Assembly (NCBI GenBank): GCA_002731985.1
Contig: PCCT01000103.1
Span: forward strand, 1 to 7,998
DNA length: 7,998 nucleotides
Direction of reading: 5' to 3'
Source: Nitrospinota bacterium
GTDB lineage: Bacteria > Nitrospinota > Nitrospinia > Nitrospinales > VA-1
Part shown: positions 1 to 6,621 of the stretch, one piece after another
Numbering within the stretch: the first letter of the stretch is position 1
Layout of the letters: every line of letters starts with the position of its first letter
The notes under the pieces: model-generated
Told to the model about the DNA's origin: nothing
What the model saw: only the letters and a program-made list of their open reading frames with translations
The model's database searches: none
Position numbers and translations under genes: made by a program

Positions 1-1
1 T

Positions 2-166
2 TCAGAGGATGAATTGCGTAGGCGAGTTCAAGAAGTGATCACGGAACTTGGCATTGCAGAGATGAAAGACCTCGGAAGAGTGATGAAAGTAATTATTCCT
101 GAATTTAAAGGACGTGCGGACAACGGGCAAATAAAGAACTTGGTTGCCGAATGTCTGGGTCAATAA
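2..166 (+). CDS. yqeY: YqeY/GatB-like protein, C-terminal part (5' end outside window)
   Basis: Only the last 54 codons are present, ending with TAA at 164–166. The peptide opens with SEDELRRRVQEVITELG and continues with EMKDLGRVMKVIIPEFKGRADNGQI. This matches the C-terminal helical domain shared by YqeY proteins and the GatB tail, where the conserved pattern is 'D.GkvMk.v.p.~~Ga~g~~vn.~V~~~L'. Full YqeY proteins are about 150 residues, so roughly two thirds lie upstream. The domain is thought to bind tRNA or assist tRNA-dependent amidation, but the role of free-standing YqeY is not firmly known. A position just before dnaG–rpoD is typical for yqeY in many bacteria (often after rpsU), which supports the call over GatB itself; gatB is longer and normally sits with gatA/gatC. 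Confidence 0.85.
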   Translation, partial: SEDELRRRVQEVITELGIAEMKDLGRVMKVIIPEFKGRADNGQIKNLVAECLGQ

Positions 167-283
167 CAAGTACCATCTACCAGCAGAAGCGAATCCGACA
201 GTACCCGATAAGATAAGAACAAAATTCCGGCAGGGGATTACGAGTAACACGGTATTCGTACTACACGCCTGACACCAGCGACT

Positions 284-288
284 AAGGG
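284..288 (+). promoter_or_regulatory. Ribosome binding site supporting the TTG start of dnaG
   Basis: AAGGG lies 5 nt before the TTG at 294. The dnaG frame is closed upstream by TGA at 270–272, and no ATG, GTG or TTG occurs between that stop and 294. The first in-frame ATG would remove the zinc-binding domain. TTG is therefore the best start. Confidence 0.65.
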
Positions 289-293
289 CTTTC

Positions 294-2090
294 TTGAAAC
301 ACTATATCCCTGACAATTTGATCGAAGAAATCCGCTCACGAAGCGATATTCTGGAAGTCGTGTCGGCGAATCTTCTTCTGAAAAAGAGCGGACAAAACTA
401 CAAAGGACTTTGCCCGTTTCACTCAGAAAAAACTCCATCATTCACAGTCAGTCCCGAAAAACAGATCTACCATTGTTTCGGTTGCGGTGCGGGCGGTAAT
501 GTTTTCAAATTTATTATGGAAATGGAAGACCTGCCCTTTCTGGACGTGGTCAAGAAACTGGCCAGCAAATGTGGCGTTGAGTTGCCAAATCCTAAATCCG
601 GCCAATCCAATGCCAGGCAAAGTGAGCGGGAAATGCTCCTGAGCATCAACGAAAAAGCACGAGCCTACTTCACCCGATTACTCAAGGATGACGAGGGAGG
701 TCGGTCAGCAAGGGAGTATCTGAAATCCAGAAGTTTCTATGACGAAAAATTACTAGCCGAGTACGGAATTGGCTGGGCCGCTCCAGGATGGAAAGATATC
801 CTGACCTATCTGCAGAATCAGGGGAAATGCTCCCGAAAAGACCTGCTACGAGCAGGACTCATCAAACAAAAAGAAGGGGCGGAAGAAGGAAACTGTTATG
901 ACCGATTTCGTGGGCGAATTATGTTCCCCTTCAAGGACATTCATGGTAGCCTGATTGCTTTTGCCGGAAGGGTCATCGGCGAAGGCGAACCCAAATATCT
1001 TAACTCGCCGGAAACGCCCCTATACATTAAAGGGAAACATTTATTCGGACTCGATCGGGCAAGAGAAGCGATTCGAAAACAAAACCGTGTACTTATTATG
1101 GAGGGCTATTTTGATCAAATGCGTGCCCACCAACACGGCATCAGAAATACAGTAGCAACTTGCGGCACGGCCCTGACTCCGGCACAGGCTACACTGCTTA
1201 AAAATCACACAAGCAGGACAACTCTGATTTTTGACAGCGACTCGGCGGGGCAAGCGGCAACGGAAAGAGGATTTGGTGTGCTTCTGGAGGAAGGTTTGGG
1301 TGTCGAAGTACTATCGCTACCCAAAGGACACGATCCGGATTCATACATTCAGCAATTTGGGCCTGAAAAGTTTTTAGAAGAATTGAAGAACGCCAGGCCA
1401 TTTGTCGAATCTTACATTATAAATACGATTGAAAGTGGAGATATATCCACTCCAGCGGGAAAGATGGAAGTCGTCAACAGTGTTCTCCCTCTTCTGACTC
1501 GTATAAAAAATACCGTTGAACGTTCCGAGTGGGTACGTGTTCTGACTGAACGGGCGGGGTTAGATGATCAGGCCATTCTTGCGGAGTTGAAAAACGCAAT
1601 AAAGCAAGACAGAAATATTGCCAGACAACCTGCAAAAACATCTGAACGAGCAGGCAAGCAAAACCCGGAACTATATATAGTTCATTTGATGTTGGCCGAT
1701 AAAAGGCTAGCACTCCAAATAAAAGAAGAAGTCCCGGTCGACAAGTTTGAAGACCCAAGCCTTCGTCAGATCGTTGAGTTATTTTACCAGCTGATTGATG
1801 AAGGGTGCGAATTGAGAGTTGACTTGGCCATTGACCGTGTGGAAGAGCCAACGACAAAAACCCTGTTGAGTAAAATTGGATTAGAGCCGATTCCATTCGA
1901 TGACAAGGAGCGATCCACAAATGATTGCATTCTGGCAATAAACAAAAGATCGCTTGACCAAAAAATCGAGGCCCTCATAAAACAGAGGGACGAAGCATTT
2001 GAAGCTAGAGACTCCGAACGTTCCAAACAATTGCAGGATCAATTACGCGAATTACGCATGGAATTAATTCCGGGACAAGTCCCGGCCTGA
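294..2090 (+). CDS. dnaG: DNA primase DnaG
   Basis: Synthesises the short RNA primers for leading- and lagging-strand DNA replication, working at the fork with the DnaB helicase. The 598-residue product is close to the usual ~580–600. The N-terminus (YIPDNLIEEIRSRSDILEVV) is typical of DnaG. The CHC2 zinc-binding domain follows with ligands C40, H43, C61 and C64 (CPFH…CFGCGAGGN). The RNA-polymerase-like core contains DRFRGRIMFPF at about 203–213. The TOPRIM metal-binding motifs are EGYFD (E270), DSDSAG (D314, D316) and GHDPDSYI (D347, D349). Residues from about 455 on form the less conserved helical helicase-interaction domain, ending in a charged helix. All expected catalytic residues are present. 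Translation starts at TTG, which may hold expression low, as suits a low-copy enzyme (inference). The gene sits 127 nt after yqeY and directly before rpoD. Its 3' end carries tandem repeats and a GC-rich hairpin, annotated separately. Confidence 0.97.
   Translation: MKHYIPDNLIEEIRSRSDILEVVSANLLLKKSGQNYKGLCPFHSEKTPSFTVSPEKQIYHCFGCGAGGNVFKFIMEMEDLPFLDVVKKLASKCGVELPNPKSGQSNARQSEREMLLSINEKARAYFTRLLKDDEGGRSAREYLKSRSFYDEKLLAEYGIGWAAPGWKDILTYLQNQGKCSRKDLLRAGLIKQKEGAEEGNCYDRFRGRIMFPFKDIHGSLIAFAGRVIGEGEPKYLNSPETPLYIKGKHLFGLDRAREAIRKQNRVLIMEGYFDQMRAHQHGIRNTVATCGTALTPAQATLLKNHTSRTTLIFDSDSAGQAATERGFGVLLEEGLGVEVLSLPKGHDPDSYIQQFGPEKFLEELKNARPFVESYIINTIESGDISTPAGKMEVVNSVLPLLTRIKNTVERSEWVRVLTERAGLDDQAILAELKNAIKQDRNIARQPAKTSERAGKQNPELYIVHLMLADKRLALQIKEEVPVDKFEDPSLRQIVELFYQLIDEGCELRVDLAIDRVEEPTTKTLLSKIGLEPIPFDDKERSTNDCILAINKRSLDQKIEALIKQRDEAFEARDSERSKQLQDQLRELRMELIPGQVPA
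1668..1683. repeat. Perfect 16-bp AT-rich palindrome inside dnaG
   Basis: GAACTATATATAGTTC reads identically on both strands. It lies in the dnaG segment coding for the start of the C-terminal domain (PELYIV), about 465 bp before the likely rpoD start. The alternating TATATA core resembles a −10 element, but no good −35 hexamer lies 16–18 bp upstream (best is CAGGCA). It could be an operator-like site, part of an internal promoter for rpoD, or chance coding sequence. Confidence 0.45.
2041..2058 (+). repeat. Two tandem 9-bp repeats near the dnaG 3' end
   Basis: AATTACGCG is followed at once by AATTACGCA, encoding part of the QLRELRME stretch at the DnaG C-terminus. A third partial AATTA begins at 2062 inside the 12-bp palindrome GGAATTAATTCC (2060–2071). 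The repeats may simply reflect the heptad-like charged helix they encode. Confidence 0.5.
2070..2085 (+). other. GC-rich hairpin overlapping the last codons of dnaG
   Basis: CCGGGA (2070–2075) pairs with TCCCGG (2080–2085) around the four-base loop CAAG. The result is a compact six-base-pair stem ending just before the dnaG stop codon (2088–2090). It is followed by CCTGAATAAAGAG rather than a T-run, so it is not a standard intrinsic terminator. In E. coli the dnaG–rpoD boundary is a site of mRNA processing and differential expression. By analogy this hairpin could stabilise the dnaG 3' end or mark a cleavage region, which is inference. Confidence 0.5.
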
Positions 2091-2114
2091 ATAAAGAGAT
2101 CTCATAACATCATT

Positions 2115-2120
2115 TAAAAT
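2115..2120 (+). promoter_or_regulatory. Possible −10 element of an rpoD-proximal promoter (weak)
   Basis: TAAAAT matches the sigma-70 −10 consensus at five of six positions. The hexamer 17 bp upstream (TAAAGA, 2092–2097) matches the −35 consensus at only three of six. If used, transcription would begin near 2127, ahead of the AGGAG at 2133–2137 and the ATG at 2149. It would exclude the alternative ATG at 2119. Evidence is thin. Confidence 0.25.
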
Positions 2121-2132
2121 GACTACACCCTT

Positions 2133-2137
2133 AGGAG
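2133..2137 (+). promoter_or_regulatory. Ribosome binding site favouring the second rpoD ATG
   Basis: AGGAG lies 11 nt before ATG 2149, slightly wide but acceptable. The earlier in-frame ATG at 2119 has only AT-rich sequence (ACATCATTTAAA) in front of it and no Shine-Dalgarno match at normal spacing. This site is the main reason for choosing 2149. Confidence 0.55.
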
Positions 2138-2148
2138 AAGCCCCTACG

Positions 2149-3918
2149 ATGTCCAATCTGGAAAAAATTACCCAAGTCAGTGAAATCAATCAGCTGATCT
2201 CGCAAGGCAAGCAAAAAGGTTACCTAACCTATGAGGAAGTGAACGATGTGCTACCTTCTGACGTTGTTGCTCCAGAACAAATTGACGACTTGATGCACCT
2301 GTTCGGCGAAAACGAGATTCATATCGTAGACTCCGCCTCGAAGGGAGAAAAGCTCGTCTCGAATAAGGAAGGTAATTCGCCGGGAAAAGGAGCTAATGCC
2401 GCCGAAGAGGGAACCGCTCCCGCTAAAAGTGAAAGTGTCTCCATAGATGACCCAGTTCGCATGTACCTGAGAGAAATGGGAACGATTTCCCTGCTCACAC
2501 GTGAAGGAGAGGTCACCATTGCCAAAAAAATAGAAGCTGGCCAAAACGAAGTCATTTCAGCGGTCGCCAACTGCTCTGTCACAATCAATGAAATAGTGGA
2601 CATCGGCGATCAAACGAAAAAAGGTGCCGTCAGTGTATTTGATGTTGTGGTAGTTGGAGAGCCCGAAGAGAAGAAAGCTGAAATTGAAAAAGGAGAAACC
2701 AAAAAGTTTCTTAAAAACATTCGCGATCTTAAAATTCAAAGCGACAAACTCCAAAAAACACAAAAACGTCTAAAGACCAAGCTAACAGAGAAAATGATGG
2801 CGAAAGTCGAAAAGGAAGAAATTGCACAAAAAATTCTTCTCGAAGGCGCCATCCGCAAAATCAGTCTGGACCCTGATGTGATGGACGGAATCATTGAGCA
2901 AATTTATGAGATCGCCGCTGCTATTCGTTCTGTAGGAAAACAAGAGCGGGACCTTGAACGACAATGGGGAATGACCTTAGCTGATGTCAAAAAAAAAGCT
3001 GGCAACTGGACCAAACAAAAAAGTGTAAAATTACCCCGTGGTAAAACCATTACCAAGAAGCAATACGACAATTACATGAAACTGGTTCAACCCGGACGCA
3101 GAAAAATTAAGAAGATTGAAGCTAAGACAAACACATCTAAAGAGCACCTACTCGCAACGGTCCGCTGCATAGCTCGTGGCAGACTCAAAGAGAAAACCGC
3201 CAAACGAGAATTGGCTGAAGCGAACCTGAGATTGGTGGTCAGTATCGCCAAAAAATATACCAATCGTGGACTGCAATTTCTCGACCTGATTCAGGAAGGC
3301 AATATAGGCCTTATGAAAGCCGTCGATAAATTTGAATACCGCCGTGGATACAAGTTCAGTACTTACGCTACGTGGTGGATTCGACAAGCTATCACCCGCG
3401 CTATCGCTGACCAGGCCCGGACCATACGAATCCCGGTTCATATGATTGAAACAATCAACAAGCTCATCCGTGTATCTCGACACCTGGTTCAGGAACTCGG
3501 ACGCGAACCCAGCCCCGAGGAAATCGCAAAGAAGATGATTCTGCCAATTGACAAGGTACGCAAGGTTTTGAAGATTGCCAAAGAGCCTATCTCATTGGAA
3601 ACGCCAATAGGCGAAGAGGAGAACAGCCATCTCGGGGATTTCATTGAAGACAAAAAAATCCTTTCCCCAATTGATTCCGTAGTTAAAAAGAACCTTAAAG
3701 AGCAAACGTTAAAAGTTCTTTCGACACTGGCTTCAAGAGAAGAAAAAGTTCTCCGCAAACGCTTTGGCATTGGCCTCGACTCCGAGCACACACTTGAAGA
3801 AGTCGGACAGGATTTTGCTGTTACCCGTGAGCGAATACGGCAAATTGAAGCCAAGGCCTTGCGCAAACTAAGACATCCTAGCCGAAGCAAAAAACTGCGC
3901 AGTTTTGTAGAAAGTTGA
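2149..3918 (+). CDS. rpoD: RNA polymerase principal sigma factor RpoD (sigma-70)
   Basis: Directs RNA polymerase to housekeeping promoters. The start chosen gives 589 residues; the upstream in-frame ATG at 2119 would add [10 protein letters not shown]. Residues here are numbered from 2119. Region 1.1 spans about 20–75 ([20 protein letters not shown]). An acidic/low-complexity linker runs to about 108. Region 1.2 follows ([22 protein letters not shown], 110–131). A long lysine-rich non-conserved region (about 142–364) comes next, as in proteobacterial RpoD and unlike short SigA forms. Regions 2.1–2.4 span about 367–447, with [20 protein letters not shown] and the −10-reading Q423 and T426. Region 3 includes [13 protein letters not shown]. 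The region 4.2 helix-turn-helix is [20 protein letters not shown] (558–577), with −35-reading R570, E571 and Q575. All are near-identical to E. coli RpoD, so consensus TTGACA/TATAAT promoters are expected. It follows dnaG by 58 nt and runs 7 nt from a tRNA gene. Confidence 0.95.
   Translation: MSNLEKITQVSEINQLISQGKQKGYLTYEEVNDVLPSDVVAPEQIDDLMHLFGENEIHIVDSASKGEKLVSNKEGNSPGKGANAAEEGTAPAKSESVSIDDPVRMYLREMGTISLLTREGEVTIAKKIEAGQNEVISAVANCSVTINEIVDIGDQTKKGAVSVFDVVVVGEPEEKKAEIEKGETKKFLKNIRDLKIQSDKLQKTQKRLKTKLTEKMMAKVEKEEIAQKILLEGAIRKISLDPDVMDGIIEQIYEIAAAIRSVGKQERDLERQWGMTLADVKKKAGNWTKQKSVKLPRGKTITKKQYDNYMKLVQPGRRKIKKIEAKTNTSKEHLLATVRCIARGRLKEKTAKRELAEANLRLVVSIAKKYTNRGLQFLDLIQEGNIGLMKAVDKFEYRRGYKFSTYATWWIRQAITRAIADQARTIRIPVHMIETINKLIRVSRHLVQELGREPSPEEIAKKMILPIDKVRKVLKIAKEPISLETPIGEEENSHLGDFIEDKKILSPIDSVVKKNLKEQTLKVLSTLASREEKVLRKRFGIGLDSEHTLEEVGQDFAVTRERIRQIEAKALRKLRHPSRSKKLRSFVES
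3891..3906. repeat. Perfect 16-bp palindrome at the 3' end of rpoD
   Basis: AAAACTGCGCAGTTTT is a perfect palindrome in the last codons of rpoD (KKLRSFVES), 19 nt before the tRNA. In RNA it can fold as a six-base-pair stem with a GCGC loop, ending in four U. That is weak for a terminator because the U-run belongs to the stem. It may slow polymerase or shape processing between rpoD mRNA and the tRNA, or it may be chance. Confidence 0.45.
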
Positions 3919-3925
3919 TACTCTT

Positions 3926-3998
3926 GGGCCTATAGCTCAGTTGGTAGAGCCCCCGGCTCATAACCGGGTGGTCAGAGGTTCGAATCCTCTTGGGCCCA
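3926..3998 (+). tRNA. tRNA with CAT anticodon, probably tRNA-Ile2 (lysidine type), else elongator Met
   Basis: A complete 73-nt cloverleaf. The acceptor stem is GGGCCTA/TGGGCCC (one T·G wobble), the D stem GCTC/GAGC and the anticodon stem CCCGG/CCGGG with loop CTCATAA. The anticodon CAT is at 3959–3961. The variable loop is TGGTC, the T stem AGAGG/CCTCT with loop TTCGAAT, and the discriminator is A3998. Position 1:72 is a G–C pair, which rules out initiator tRNA-fMet. The pairs C4–G69, C5–G68, U12–A23 and C29–G41 agree with known determinants for isoleucine identity and for TilS recognition. GGGCCTA is also common at the start of bacterial tRNA-Ile. Lysidine at C34 would make it read AUA. No CCA is encoded (TCA follows), so the end must be added by a nucleotidyltransferase. 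It probably shares a transcript with rpoD. Confidence 0.93.
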
Positions 3999-4011
3999 TC
4001 AAAATATAGAG

Positions 4012-4044
4012 GGCTTACAGACTCTTCCTGTAAGCCTTTTTTTT
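4012..4044 (+). terminator. Rho-independent terminator after the rpoD–tRNA unit
   Basis: A perfect nine-base-pair stem, GGCTTACAG (4012–4020) with CTGTAAGCC (4028–4036), encloses a seven-base loop and is followed by eight T. This is a textbook intrinsic terminator. It ends the transcript 14 nt after the tRNA and separates it from glgP. The reverse strand has no comparable T-run, so it acts on + only. Confidence 0.95.
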
Positions 4045-4070
4045 GATGAAAACTAATTATTAATTCTACG

Positions 4071-4123
4071 TTCAAAAAACATCAATCACCTCATCACACC
4101 AACGAATCACCAATCAACAAACC
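4071..4123 (+). promoter_or_regulatory. A/C-rich leader of glgP without a Shine-Dalgarno sequence
   Basis: These 53 nt before the glgP ATG contain a single G (4104) and repeated CAATCA/AATCACC words. No purine-rich ribosome binding site is visible, and the leader should be almost unstructured. That fits translation initiation through an open leader (ribosomal protein S1 or similar) rather than anti-SD pairing. I could not identify a convincing promoter between the terminator and this leader. Confidence 0.45.
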
Positions 4124-6601
4124 ATGAGCACCTCGAACAATCTGAAGTATGGTCTGGACAAAGCAACCATTGAGTCACTCAAGCTTTCTTTCGAAAACCA
4201 CCTTAAATACACTCTGGTAGGCGACAAGTTTTCAGCGACAAAACTTGACCATTTCATGAGCCTTGCCCTCTCAGTTCGCGACAGGCTTGTGGAAAAATGG
4301 CTCCACACTCAACAATCTTATTACGAAAATAACGTAAAAAGAGTGTACTACTTTTCAATGGAGTTTTTAATCGGGAGACTTCTGACAAACAACCTGATCA
4401 ACATTGGAGTTTATAATGAATACAAAAAAGCCCTTGAAGTGTTAGGGTTTGATATTCATGAATTGGAGGAAACGGAAATAGAGGCCGGGCTGGGCAATGG
4501 CGGATTAGGGAGGTTAGCGGCTTGTTATCTCGACTCGATTGCCACTCTTGGAATTCCCGGTTATGGCTATGGGATTCGATACGAATTTGGAATATTTTAC
4601 CAAAAGATACTACGCGGATATCAGGTTGAAACTGCGGACAACTGGTTGCGCGTTGGAAATCCGTGGGAAATTCCGCGTCCGCATTCCCTCTTTCCGGTAA
4701 GGTTTTACGGTCGCATTGAAACCATCAAAAACTCTCAGGGAGAAAACGAATACAAATGGGTGGAGACTGAAGATGTAATGGCCATGGCCTATGACATGCC
4801 CATTCCCGGATTTAATAATAAAACCGTTAACAACTTAAGATTATGGAGTGCCCGATCAAGCCGTGAATTAGAGTTGGAGCATTTTCAGACCGGAGATTAT
4901 TTTCAGGCGGTCCAGAACAAACACGAAAGCGAAATCATCTCCAAGGTCCTTTACCCTGCTGACCAAAATGCACTGGGCAAGGAACTGAGATTCAAACAGG
5001 AATATTTTTTCATTTCAGCTTCGCTACAGGATATTATCCGCCGTTATAAAAAGGGTCACTCCAATTTTGACCAGTTCAGCGATAAAGTTGCCATTCAATT
5101 AAACGACACGCACCCTTCACTCGCAATCGCTGAGTTAATGAGAATTCTCGTCGATGAAGAGTCTATCCCCTGGAATAAAGCCTGGGAAATAACGGTTAAA
5201 ACATTTGCTTTTACAAACCACACCATCCTGCCGGAAGCTATGGAAAAGTGGCCGGTAGATACCTTCGGACGGGTATTGCCGCGGCATCTTGGAATTATTT
5301 TTCAAATCAACGAACGTTTTTTGAAAGAAGTACAGTCCCGTTACCCTAATGACATAAGTCGCTTGAGCAGAATGTCTCTTATTGAGGAGAATCATACAAA
5401 GTATATTCGAATGGCAAATTTATCCATCGTAGGGAGTCATTCCGTTAATGGCGTAGCGGAGCTACATTCAAACATCCTTAAAGAAACTGTTTTTAAAGAT
5501 TTCCATGAAATGTTTCCAGGGAAATTCAACAACAAAACTAATGGAATCACTCAAAGGCGGTGGCTCAAATCGTGCAACCCCGAGCTATCCGATTTGATCA
5601 CAGAATATATTGGCGATTCATGGGTAACCAATTTATCAGAATTAAACAAACTGATGGAACATATTGACGACCCGCAACTCCTTGTCCGCTGGAAAAAGAT
5701 CAAGAAAAGAAATAAACAGCGACTGGCAAATCATCTCCAGAAGAATTTTGGACTATCTCTTAACGCGAACACCATGCTGGAAGTTCATGTTAAACGTATT
5801 CATGAGTACAAACGACAAACCCTGAACATCCTGCACATCATCGCGCTCTATAACCAAATAAAGCAAAACCCTGAATCCGTCAAAGTTCCGAGAACGGTGT
5901 TGTTTTCAGGAAAAGCCGCGCCAGGGTACGCAATGGCAAAACTCATCATTAAATTTATTACCAGCGTCGGACAGACAATCAATGAAGACCCAAGTGTACA
6001 GGGAAAACTTAAAGTATTATTTATCCCCAATTACTCTGTCACTCAGGCAGAAAATATCATTCCGGCCGCTGATCTTTCTGATCAAATTTCAACCGCAGGA
6101 ATGGAGGCCTCAGGAACGGGGAATATGAAACTGGCTCTAAATGGAGCGTTAACAGTGGGAACCCTTGACGGAGCAAATGTTGAAATTATGCAGGAGGTCG
6201 GGGAGGAAAATATATTTATCTTTGGATTAAAATCCGATGAAGTCCAAAGCTTGAAACAGGCCGGCACTAATCCAAGAAAAATCTATTTGCAAAATCCTGA
6301 ATTGAAAACGGTTCTGGATATGATCCAGCAAGGCTATTTCTCGCCAACTCAGGTTAATTTATTTCACCCTATCCTGGAAAACTTCCTCGACCACGGTGAC
6401 CACTACATGGTCCTTGCGGATTTCCAATCCTTTTGTGATATCCAGGAAAAAATTAATGAGGCGTTTCAAGATTCCGACGCATGGGCACGAAAATCTATAA
6501 TTAACGTGGCAAAAATGGGTAAGTTTTCAAGTGATCGCTCCATCTCGGAATACGCAAAGGACATCTGGCAAGTACCCACCAATCAGGAAAAACAGCCCTA
6601 A
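4124..6601 (+). CDS. glgP: Glycogen/maltodextrin phosphorylase (GT35 family)
   Basis: Cleaves terminal alpha-1,4-linked glucose from glycogen or maltodextrins with phosphate, releasing glucose-1-phosphate, with pyridoxal phosphate as cofactor. It is expected in the cytoplasm. The 825-residue product matches the family length (E. coli GlgP is 815). Residues 71–180 hold strongly conserved blocks: RVYYFSMEFLIGR, GLGNGGLGRLAACYLDS, GYGIRYEFGIF and NWLRVGNPWE. QLNDTHPSLAIAELMR (325–340) and the HVKRIHEYKRQ block (555–565) are also present. The cofactor signature EASGTGNMK (661–669) places the PLP lysine at K669, followed by LNGALTVGTLDGANVE. No key residue is missing. ATG 4124 is the first start codon after the in-frame stop at 4061–4063, though no Shine-Dalgarno sequence precedes it. 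It probably has its own promoter after the terminator at 4012–4044. Its TAA overlaps the malQ stop on the other strand. Glycogen and maltodextrin substrate preference cannot be separated from sequence. Confidence 0.96.
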   Translation: MSTSNNLKYGLDKATIESLKLSFENHLKYTLVGDKFSATKLDHFMSLALSVRDRLVEKWLHTQQSYYENNVKRVYYFSMEFLIGRLLTNNLINIGVYNEYKKALEVLGFDIHELEETEIEAGLGNGGLGRLAACYLDSIATLGIPGYGYGIRYEFGIFYQKILRGYQVETADNWLRVGNPWEIPRPHSLFPVRFYGRIETIKNSQGENEYKWVETEDVMAMAYDMPIPGFNNKTVNNLRLWSARSSRELELEHFQTGDYFQAVQNKHESEIISKVLYPADQNALGKELRFKQEYFFISASLQDIIRRYKKGHSNFDQFSDKVAIQLNDTHPSLAIAELMRILVDEESIPWNKAWEITVKTFAFTNHTILPEAMEKWPVDTFGRVLPRHLGIIFQINERFLKEVQSRYPNDISRLSRMSLIEENHTKYIRMANLSIVGSHSVNGVAELHSNILKETVFKDFHEMFPGKFNNKTNGITQRRWLKSCNPELSDLITEYIGDSWVTNLSELNKLMEHIDDPQLLVRWKKIKKRNKQRLANHLQKNFGLSLNANTMLEVHVKRIHEYKRQTLNILHIIALYNQIKQNPESVKVPRTVLFSGKAAPGYAMAKLIIKFITSVGQTINEDPSVQGKLKVLFIPNYSVTQAENIIPAADLSDQISTAGMEASGTGNMKLALNGALTVGTLDGANVEIMQEVGEENIFIFGLKSDEVQSLKQAGTNPRKIYLQNPELKTVLDMIQQGYFSPTQVNLFHPILENFLDHGDHYMVLADFQSFCDIQEKINEAFQDSDAWARKSIINVAKMGKFSSDRSISEYAKDIWQVPTNQEKQP

Positions 6602-6621
6602 CCTCTTCCGAATTTCCTGGT
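6582..6621. repeat. Inverted repeat spanning the glgP/malQ convergent stops
   Basis: ATCAGGAAA (6582–6590) can pair with TTTCCTGGT (6613–6621), nine pairs including one G·U on the + transcript, around a 22-nt loop. The loop holds both stop codons. Neither strand has a T-run after it, so it is not a classical terminator, but no better termination signal is visible near either gene end inside the window. Confidence 0.4.

Noticed and set aside
167..293. Possible promoter between yqeY and dnaG (TAAGAT at 209–214; TTACGA near 238)
   Set aside because: The −10-like TAAGAT has no acceptable −35 partner (GAAGCG), and TTACGA is only three of six with a poor −10. No terminator hairpin is seen either, so read-through from yqeY is as likely.
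1434..1451. Inverted repeat AGTGGA/TCCACT with a six-base loop inside dnaG
   Set aside because: Six-base-pair arms with a six-base loop are expected by chance in a window this size, and nothing around it suggests a function.
1474..1938. Minus-strand open frame of 154 codons
   Set aside because: It lies wholly inside dnaG, its peptide resembles no family, and it has no promoter or ribosome binding site of note. It is a coding shadow.
3489..3890. Minus-strand open frame of 133 codons
   Set aside because: It is antisense to the conserved regions 3–4 of rpoD, with serine/arginine-rich composition typical of a reverse-strand shadow.
3926..3998. Initiator tRNA-fMet
   Set aside because: Position 1:72 is a standard G–C pair rather than the unpaired C–A of bacterial initiators.
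4043..4072. Candidate glgP promoter TTGATG … TACGTT after the terminator
   Set aside because: The −35-like hexamer overlaps the terminator T-run and the −10 match is only three of six. A promoter is likely somewhere here but cannot be placed.
3878..4075. Minus-strand open frame of 65 codons containing an [25 protein letters not shown] peptide
   Set aside because: It is the antisense of the tRNA. Peptides of this RIRTSD…LYQLSYRP type are a known artefact of translating the reverse strand of tRNA genes, and the terminator lies in the same frame.
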